Assembly: GCA_003156495.1 (NCBI GenBank)
Contig: PMHC01000076.1
Location: forward strand, 5,086 to 11,187
Length of the DNA: 6,102 bases
Direction of reading: 5' to 3'
DNA from: Acidobacteriaceae bacterium
GTDB taxonomy: Bacteria > Acidobacteriota > Terriglobia > Terriglobales > Acidobacteriaceae
The notes under the pieces were generated by a model, which did no database searches, was not told the origin of the DNA, and worked only from the letters and a program-made list of their open reading frames with translations. Both the position numbers and the translations under genes were made by a program. Each line of letters opens with the position of its first letter. The stretch's first letter is position 1. Of the stretch, positions 1 through 6,000 are shown piece by piece.

Positions 1-25
1 CTCGATAACGGGGTCTCATGACCCT

Positions 26-54
26 ATCATTTACCAAGAAATCCCAGGTGTCAA
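26..54 (-). promoter_or_regulatory. Weak candidate promoter reading out of the left edge
   Basis: On the minus strand TTGACA (54-49) is a perfect -35 box, followed after 17 bases by AATGAT (31-26), a four-of-six match to a -10 box. The possible operator at 71-85 lies just upstream. The predicted transcript would start near base 19 and leave the window at once. An ATG at 19-17 opens a frame running off the edge, but no ribosome binding site can be judged there. Confidence 0.2.
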
Positions 55-70
55 TATACGAAATATATCA

Positions 71-85
71 TGGTACACTGTACTA
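71..85. promoter_or_regulatory. Possible operator: near-palindrome centred on GTACACTGTAC
   Basis: TGGTACACTGTACTA has a perfect 5+1+5 palindrome core (GTACA-C-TGTAC, 73-83), with outer T71 and A85 also symmetric and one mismatch pair (72/84). This form is typical of sites bound by small dimeric repressors (PadR, BlaI and TetR types use such spacing), but the regulator cannot be named. No gene start in the window is near. If functional, it probably serves a gene beyond the left edge read on the minus strand. Confidence 0.3.
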
Positions 86-116
86 GGTCTCTGACCGCTT
101 GATTTTGTACCACCAT

Positions 117-148
117 TGGGTGCCCCAGGTCTCGATTTTGAGACCTGG
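117..148. repeat. Intergenic inverted repeat CCAGGTCTC/GAGACCTGG
   Basis: A perfect 9-bp stem, CCAGGTCTC (125-133) with GAGACCTGG (140-148), closes the six-base loop GATTTT. It is preceded by TGGGTGCCCCA (117-127), shared exactly with the larger hairpin at 263. The shared lead-in before two different stems suggests related members of one repeat family placed as a cluster. No gene overlaps it that I can support. Confidence 0.55.
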
Positions 149-262
149 AAAAGTACGAAATCGAGGCACGAAATTATGCTGTCAGAAACCAGAACAAATT
201 CGCTGTTGGCGTAGAACAGTTTTGAAAGAGCACAGCTTTCCGCCGCGGCGGATATGGAAATA

Positions 263-314
263 TGGGTGCCCCATTCTAGCCGCGTTCTTGTTTCTTGCGG
301 CTAGGGTGGGGTGC
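263..314. repeat. Long intergenic inverted repeat (18-bp stem)
   Basis: Left arm 266-283 and right arm 297-314 pair along all 18 positions on the plus-strand RNA: 14 Watson-Crick and 4 G-U pairs, with a 13-base loop (284-296). The left arm is entered through TGGGTGCCCCA (263-273), the same 11-mer that opens the hairpin near 117. An alternative stem, GGGTGCA (309-315) with TGCACCC (334-340), would compete with it. No U-tract follows on either strand. The four wobble pairs fit one strand as RNA better than DNA cruciform pairing. Most likely a dispersed REP-like repeat. Confidence 0.6.
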
Positions 315-400
315 AAGGCAATCAATACGCCGATGCACCCATTGTGAAAATGCTCCAGAGCTAATCGCTAGTAGCGGAAAAGCGCTTATTCCGGAAAAGT

Positions 401-462
401 CTTGAAGGGGCACGGATTTAGCCGTGCCGTTAAAGTGCCTATAAATCGCGGGCTTTAGCCCC
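401..462. repeat. REP-like double-hairpin element downstream of the DUF2961 gene
   Basis: Two small hairpins lie about 20 bases apart. The first has a perfect 7-bp stem, GGCACGG (409-415) with CCGTGCC (422-428), and a six-base loop. The second is GGGC (450-453) with GCCC (458-461) and loop TTTA, inside GGGCTTTAGCCCC. I recall near-identical paired hairpins (GGCACGG...CCGTGCC next to GGGCTTTAGCCCC) as common intergenic repeats in Acidobacteriota, so I call this REP-like. On the minus strand it lies 55-120 bases after the DUF2961 stop codon and could slow or end transcription or protect the transcript end. No proper U-tract follows, so it is not a typical intrinsic terminator. Confidence 0.6.
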
Positions 463-517
463 AGAGTGATATTTTTCCTCTATACCATCAGAAGATTTGC
501 TTAAGTCTCGCGAATCT

Positions 518-1630
518 TTACTGAGCAAGTTTTGCCGGACCGTATACGCGCGGCAAACGCTCTTCAACCGGCGGCAGTGCGGGAAGCGGCGCGTGCGGCT
601 CGGTCTGATACCAATAGGCCACGGAGTAAAAATTATCCATGCGATGATTCGCGTGTCCGTGCTCGATCGTGGCGCGAATCGAGCGCGTAAAAGGAATCGG
701 CGAATCAATGTGGAAGCGGTAAACCGACGATCTGCTGCCGACCCGCTCCGGTCCCTTCTGCGGCGCGCCGAATGACAGATACGAAAATCCCTCCGTGCCG
801 AAATCCCACGCGCCGAGAAAATAATCCTCCGAGCCGGTGCCCTGAATCGACGGCAGCTTCGCGCCATCGACAAAGAACATATCGTCCCCCTCGCCCCACC
901 AGCCATCTTGATTCTGCAGCACCGACATGGTCACGCCAAGATAGTTTCCCTCTCCGCGCGCCTCCAGCCAGGTATAGTTATCGCGCCCATCAAGATTTTT
1001 GCGCGCCAGCGTCGCCTCGTCGTAGTTATTGGTTACCTTGCCATTCCAATTCGCGGGCGGCGTTTGTTGGCGATACTGCGCATGGAAATAAAGCGTGCCA
1101 ACAGGTAGCGGCTTGGCATAAGCGCGGTAATCGATGTTGTAGTACAGATTATCGACATTCTCTTTGCCCTCGTTGGTGATGGTGATTCGCGCGCGATGCG
1201 CGAAGGGCATGGGGAAAAACGCATTCAGCGCCTTATCTGGCGCGACGGCAAGATAAGCCGATTGAAAGTTGAAGTAGTCACCCAAGCCGAGACCGAAAAA
1301 ATCGCCCACCGGCGCTTCCACGCTGGGCGTCGGCTCATCGTCCCAATACATGCGCAGCACCAGCTTTTTCAGGTGGAAATCCTCCGGCGAAGAGATCGTC
1401 ATCCACAGATGCGTAACCTCGCCGGGGCCTGCTTGATCGAAGATTGTTGCCGATTGGCCCACGCCGAGGGGAATCGAGTCCGTGTTTCCGCCACTGCGGT
1501 CGTAACTCGATGCGCGCTGCTGCGTATACGCATGAATTTGCGTAGCCGCGCCCAAATCGATATTGCCTATCTGCTGCGCGCCAAGCGAACATGCCGCGAC
1601 CAATACAAAAGCTGCTAACGAATGCGCCAT
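518..1630 (-). CDS. Exported DUF2961 protein, glycoside hydrolase family 172 type
   Basis: A 370-residue protein recognised as DUF2961. This family is classed as GH172, whose characterised members act on alpha-D-fructofuranosyl or alpha-D-arabinofuranosyl linkages. Visible hallmarks are RMYWDDEPTPSVEAPVGDFFG (starting at R93), NLYYNIDY (161-168), GTGSEDYF (264-271), and the C-terminal run TIEHGHANHRMDNFYSVAYWYQ (starting at T321) followed by EPHAPLPALPPVEERLP (344-360). Glu268 in GTGSEDYF is the likely nucleophile by position in the family motif; I could not place the acid/base residue. Residues 1-19 look like an export signal with an unusual uncharged start (MAHSL). Cleavage could follow GA at 17-18; a lipobox-like VAAC ends at Cys14, so a lipoprotein is possible. 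The ATG has a well-spaced AGGAG. Length is normal for a single-domain member. The substrate is not evident and no sugar-related gene is nearby. Confidence 0.88.
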   Translation of the reverse strand: MAHSLAAFVLVAACSLGAQQIGNIDLGAATQIHAYTQQRASSYDRSGGNTDSIPLGVGQSATIFDQAGPGEVTHLWMTISSPEDFHLKKLVLRMYWDDEPTPSVEAPVGDFFGLGLGDYFNFQSAYLAVAPDKALNAFFPMPFAHRARITITNEGKENVDNLYYNIDYRAYAKPLPVGTLYFHAQYRQQTPPANWNGKVTNNYDEATLARKNLDGRDNYTWLEARGEGNYLGVTMSVLQNQDGWWGEGDDMFFVDGAKLPSIQGTGSEDYFLGAWDFGTEGFSYLSFGAPQKGPERVGSRSSVYRFHIDSPIPFTRSIRATIEHGHANHRMDNFYSVAYWYQTEPHAPLPALPPVEERLPRVYGPAKLAQ

Positions 1631-1725
1631 CTCTGCTCCTGTTCGAAGACATCATACAAGGAGATGCGGAAGAGGCGCACGCGCCAAACAGTTTTGACGC
1701 TTTCTTCTTACAGATAACGCTGGAA
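1631..1725 (-). other. Spacer between the pump gene and the DUF2961 gene
   Basis: This 95-base gap separates two minus-strand genes. The only hairpin is a short GGCG/CGCC inverted repeat within 1674-1685 with no T-run after it, so I see no intrinsic terminator and readthrough from the pump gene is plausible. A TATGAT (1656-1651 on the minus strand) matches a -10 box at five of six bases and sits about 20 bases before the ATG, but no good -35 lies at the right distance. The DUF2961 gene may therefore be the last gene of the pump operon or have a weak promoter of its own. Confidence 0.4.
1636..1640 (-). promoter_or_regulatory. Ribosome binding site of the DUF2961 gene
   Basis: AGGAG on the minus strand lies five bases before the ATG at 1630-1628. 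No other in-frame start with a comparable site is seen, and the frame upstream soon meets a stop, so this site fixes the start. Confidence 0.75.
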
Positions 1726-3075
1726 TCAGTTATTGGATGATCTGCTTACGCTATTCGGCTCTCCCACAAGCTTATCCAACTCTGCCCGAGCGGTCGCGCG
1801 CGCCATGCGGGCCTCAAACAACTGCGCCTGTGCTTCAGAGAGTTTGGCCTCTGCCTCGGTGAGTAAAGATGCGTTCGCCGTTTTTGCTTCGACTTGATCG
1901 GAGACGAGGCGTCGCATCTCCGTGCGTGCAGCAACGCCGGCTTGCGCGGCTTGAAGCGACGTCGCACAGCGCCGCAGCTTGCGGAGTTCTTTTTCGACCT
2001 CAATGCGAATTCGATCCTCCGTGAGTTGCAGATTTTCCTTTGCTTGCGCCACTTGAGACTTCCGTTCGCGAACCTGCCCCGTGCGCTTGCCAAACTCGGA
2101 AAGCGTCCAATCCAAGCGCAGACCGAAGGTTGCGGAATTCGCAGACAACAAAGGAACGCCGCTTTGATAAACATGCTCCGCAAATGCGCTGATATCGGGT
2201 ACAAACTCCAAATGCGCCGCTTGAAGTCCCGCATTTGCCTTGTCGAGTGTGCTGCGCGCCGAGGCAATCTCTGGATTGTGATCCAGAGCCTCCGCGGCCA
2301 GATCTTCTGGCGTTTGCAAAACGGCAGAGAAATCGACAACCAGGCCAGATGGTTGGTCGGATAGTTGATCGGATAGTTGATCGATATCTTCTGCCGGCGT
2401 TGAGAGGGCAACCTTCGTATCAAGCGGCAGGCCCAACTGCTCATTCAAATCATCGCGTAAATCAGCTTCTGTATCTTCCAGCTCGCCAAGAGCATGGCGC
2501 GCTTCGGCAATTTCCGCGGTGCCGTCCTGAACCTCGATTTCAAGCGCTGCGCCGGCTTGAACGGAATGACGTGCTTCGGCGACCTTCTCCTCGCCAGCCT
2601 GAATGCGCAATTCCGCTGCGCGCCGGCGATGCTCAATCGCCAGAAGGTTGTAGTAGAGCTTCTTCACATTCGAAGCAATTTCGTCTTCGGCTCGCCGTGC
2701 ATCCGCGCGTGCAATGGCCGAGTCGGCGCGCGCGACAGATACTCCCGCGTGAATTTTGAATAGTTGCGAAATTGGCTGTACGGCAGTCGTTGTGCTCAGA
2801 ATGATGTTCTGCTTGCCTAACTCGATTGAGACATCCTTGCCGGGGATTGAGCCATCATTGGTGTAATTGCCAAGCGCTCCCTTCGGTATCGTGAGACTTT
2901 CTTTTTCGTTAAGATGCATGGCATTGGTTTCGTTGGTGACGCGTGGAAAGTAATCTGCCCGTGCCTGGGTCAACTTGGCATCGGCCTCATTCACTTTAAG
3001 GTGCGCCAGGTGAACGCTTCTGTTCTGCCGATGAGCCAGTTGTATGGCCTCATCTAGTGATACGGCGCGGCTTTG
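1726..3075 (-). other. TolC/OMF domain of the fusion protein
   Basis: C-terminal part of the fusion, residues about 1010-1458 (about 449 residues, the usual size of a complete mature outer-membrane efflux protein). It shows the two-fold internal repeat of the TolC fold. Repeat one starts SLDEAIQLAHRQN (1015-1027) and leads to ADYFPRV (1049-1055). Repeat two starts PEDLAAEALDHNPEI (1265-1279) and leads to HLEFVPDISAF (1297-1307). Each is followed by polar/aromatic segments suited to the membrane beta-strands (about 1055-1122 and 1303-1335), then long Ala/Glu/Arg-rich helices (about 1122-1222 and 1340-1447) that would build the periplasmic tunnel. No truncation is visible and the stop is TGA. 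By family knowledge this domain trimerises in the outer membrane. That it reaches the outer membrane as part of this polypeptide is inference. Confidence 0.9.
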
Positions 3076-6000
3076 CCCTTGCGCCCCCGCGGAAAACAGA
3101 AGGCCAGCCAGCATCATCGCGCAGGCCGCGGCAACAGAGCTTTTTGCCTTCTTGCTGTGAACGGTGACAAACAAAACGGGAATGACGATCAGCGTAAAAA
3201 ACATGGAAACGAGCAGCCCAAAGGCGATGACACTCGCCAAAGGCGACCATAGACTGGAGCCGGACAAAATCATCGGTGTAACTCCAACTGCGGCGGCCAT
3301 TGTTGTCAAAAAAATGGGGCGCAGTCTTCGTTCGCCTGCCTCCATGGCTGCCTGCATCAGGGGCGTTCCCGCCTTCATGCGTTCGTAAATGGCGTCAATA
3401 AGAATGATCGAATTGCGCACCACCAAACCACCCAGGCTGATGATGCCAATAAATGCGGTAAACCCGAATGAATTGCCTGTAAGAAAAAGTCCCAGCGCCG
3501 CGCCAGGCAAGGCTAAAGGAAAAGCCGCCATGACAATCAGCGGATCGACCAGGGTGCGAAACTGAATCAGCAGAATCAGAAAAATCAGCACCAGACTGAC
3601 GACGAGCGCCCAGTACATCTCTCCGGAAGTCTCGTTCTGGCTCTCTTCTTCACCGCCGTACTCAATGTGATAACCATCCGGAAGATTGATCTTGGCAATC
3701 GGTTTACGAACGCTGGCCAGCACTTGACTGGGAAGATAGCTTTCATCGGCAAAAGAGCGAACCGTAATGGTGCGCGCGCCGTTACGATGCACGATGCGAC
3801 CGGATTGCCACTCCGGCGTAAGCGTTGCAATCGAGCGCAACGGCGTGCTGATCCCCGTTGTCGGCGATTGCACATACGCGTCGGCAACATTTTGGTAGTT
3901 CTGCCGTTCAGCTTGTGCAAGGCGCAAGGTAATATCGAGTTCGCGATCGCCTTCCCAATAGGTTGAGACCGGCGAACCTTCAAATCCAATGGCAAGTTGT
4001 TGCGCAATATTGGCATTCGTAAAACCAAGGCGATTGGCGACCTCCTCGTTTAAATGCACTTGGGTCTGCAGTTGTGCTTCATGCCAGTCTGTATGGATGT
4101 AGCTGGCTCCTGGCGTGTTGCGCAGAATGCCATCCACCTGGCCAGCAAGAGAGAGCAGCACGGCGGCGTCGTCGCCAGAGATGCGCACCTCGATCGGCGC
4201 TTCCATATCATCGCCCTGCTGCAGCTCCTTCACAAAAACCATTGCTTCTGGAACGACACCCGGTAGTTGCTTGCGAAGTTTTTCAACTATCTTCGGCGTT
4301 TGAGAAACACCGCCCGTATTCACCAGAATCTGCGCGTAGTTTTCCGCCGGTGGCTGAGGACTAATGTCGTAATAAAAGCGCGGCGCGCCTGACCCCAGAA
4401 AACTTGAAGTATTCTTGACCATTGGTTCCTGCCGAAGAACCTGCTCGACTTTACGAACTGCGGCATCCGTTGCTTCAATGCGCGATCCTTCCGGCATCCA
4501 GATATCCATTACGAACTGGTCGCGCTCCGCGGAAGGAAAGAACTGCTGCTTCACTAGCCGCAGAACCCCTAGTCCCATTAGAAAGATGGCCACGCCCATG
4601 ATGAGCACGAAACGCCTGTTCCCCAATGCCCAACCAATGACGTTGTTATAGATGCGTTGCATGTGATCAATCGCCGAAGTCTTTTTCCGCGCGGCGTCGG
4701 CAGAGTGATCGTGCAAGCCACGGCGAATAAAAAGCCGTGCGGTAATCGGCGTCAAAAACATCGCCACGACAAACGACGTTGCCAATGCGATAGAAACCGT
4801 AATCGGCAAAGCGCGAATAAACTCGCCCGTCGATCCGGAAATCAGCAGCAGTGGCGCAAAAGAAGCGATAATCGTGATCGTCGCCGTGAGCACGGGTACC
4901 GACATCTCCGATGCACAGCGCCATGCCGCCTCGTCGCGGGGCACGTTGCGGTCGAGCAAGTCCACATAGTTATCGGCAATCACGATCGCATCATCGACAA
5001 CCATGCCTAGAACCACAATGAGCGCGGCAATTGACACTTGATGCAGCTCAACCCCCACCGCATTGAGCAAGGCAAAAGTGATAGAAACCGTAACCGGAAT
5101 CGCGACCGAAGCCACCAGCGCAACCCGCATGGGAAGCAGCAGCATGGTAACGAGAATGACGGCAATAATCGCAATGCCAAACTCGCGGAAGAAGTCCATG
5201 ATCCGCTCGGAAACAACGCGCGGCTGGTTGGCAATCAAATCCAGTTGCACGTCAGGAGGCAGCGTCTTCTGCACGCGATCCAGGGTTGCCTGCAGGTCGT
5301 GGCCAAAGGTCACGATATTATTTCCCTCGTGCATTTCAACAGCCAGCAGAATGGTTTTTTCTTCGTCAATGCGCACATATTCCGAGGGGTCTTCGTAAAC
5401 GCGGTCAACGGTTGCAAGATCCTTCAGGTAGACGGGCGTCCCTGAGGGCGTCAGATCAACCATGAGGTTTTTGATCTCGTCTTCCGAGCGAAAACCTCCA
5501 CCGGCATTCAAAACGACCTTGCCGCCTTCCGCTGGAACGCGGCCTGCTGACTGCACGGTGCCGCGCCCTTGCAGTGCCTCGATCACGTGCTGTGGATTGA
5601 CGCCATACTGTGACAGCTTTTGCTCTGGCTCGGAGATGACGATCTGCTCTTTCTGATCTCCGATGCGCTGAATCTTCGATACGGCAGGCAAAGTGCGCAA
5701 TACGGTTTCAATGCGCTGCGCATCGTCCTTTAACTCGCGATAGTCATAGTTGTTGGCGTGTATACCAATCAGGACAGCAACCGTATCTCCAAAGTCGGAG
5801 TCTACGGTCGGCCCCTGAACTCCTTCAGGAAGCTCGGGCTTGAGCTGCGCCATTTCCAACCGCAGCTTTGACCAGAAAACATCGGCATCCTTTACCGATT
5901 CGTTTAACTCAACGTTGACGATCACCAACCCATCGCGTGTCGTCGAAAAGGTCTTGGCGCGGCGCACTTCTGAGAAGCGAAAAAGCCGTTCCTCTATCTT

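Larger units (their letters stand above)
1..517. other. Non-coding intergenic region with clustered inverted repeats
   Basis: No coding sequence is supported here: the open frames are short, lack homology that I recognise, and run across the hairpins. No tRNA or rRNA pattern is seen. The region holds the repeats near 117, 263 and 401, the near-palindrome at 71-85, a 14-bp perfect palindrome TCCGCCGCGGCGGA (239-252), and two small GGTC/GACC hairpins (12-23 and 86-96). It separates the DUF2961 gene's 3' end from whatever lies to the left. Confidence 0.6.

Noticed and set aside
239..252. 14-bp perfect palindrome TCCGCCGCGGCGGA as an operator
   Set aside because: In GC-rich DNA a palindrome of this size is expected by chance about once in a window this long, and no gene start lies nearby.
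99..347. Plus-strand 82-codon frame starting at TTG in the intergenic region
   Set aside because: It runs straight through both long hairpins, has a weak start, no recognisable domain, and a composition (many Arg, Cys, Trp) typical of translated repeat DNA.
409..428. Hairpin as a classical intrinsic terminator of the DUF2961 gene
   Set aside because: The stem is good, but on the minus strand it is followed by CCTTCAAGACTTTT rather than an immediate U-tract, and it is better explained as part of a repeat.
1..517. CRISPR array or attachment site
   Set aside because: The repeats are inverted, differ in length and sequence, and have no regular spacing; no integrase or cas gene is present.
439..906. 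155-codon minus-strand frame overlapping the DUF2961 gene
   Set aside because: Arg/Ser/Ala-rich out-of-frame translation of a clearly recognised gene, extending into a REP-like repeat; no domain recognised.
1196..1618. 140-codon plus-strand frame antisense to the DUF2961 gene
   Set aside because: Antisense to a well-supported coding region, with no recognisable motif.
1746..2444. 232-codon minus-strand frame overlapping the TolC domain
   Set aside because: Alternative frame of the TolC region; Arg-rich with no family resemblance, whereas the main frame gives a full TolC pattern.
3112..3117. ATG pair as an independent start for a separate TolC protein
   Set aside because: No ribosome binding site is visible upstream, and starting here removes the basic part of the signal peptide, leaving poor export.
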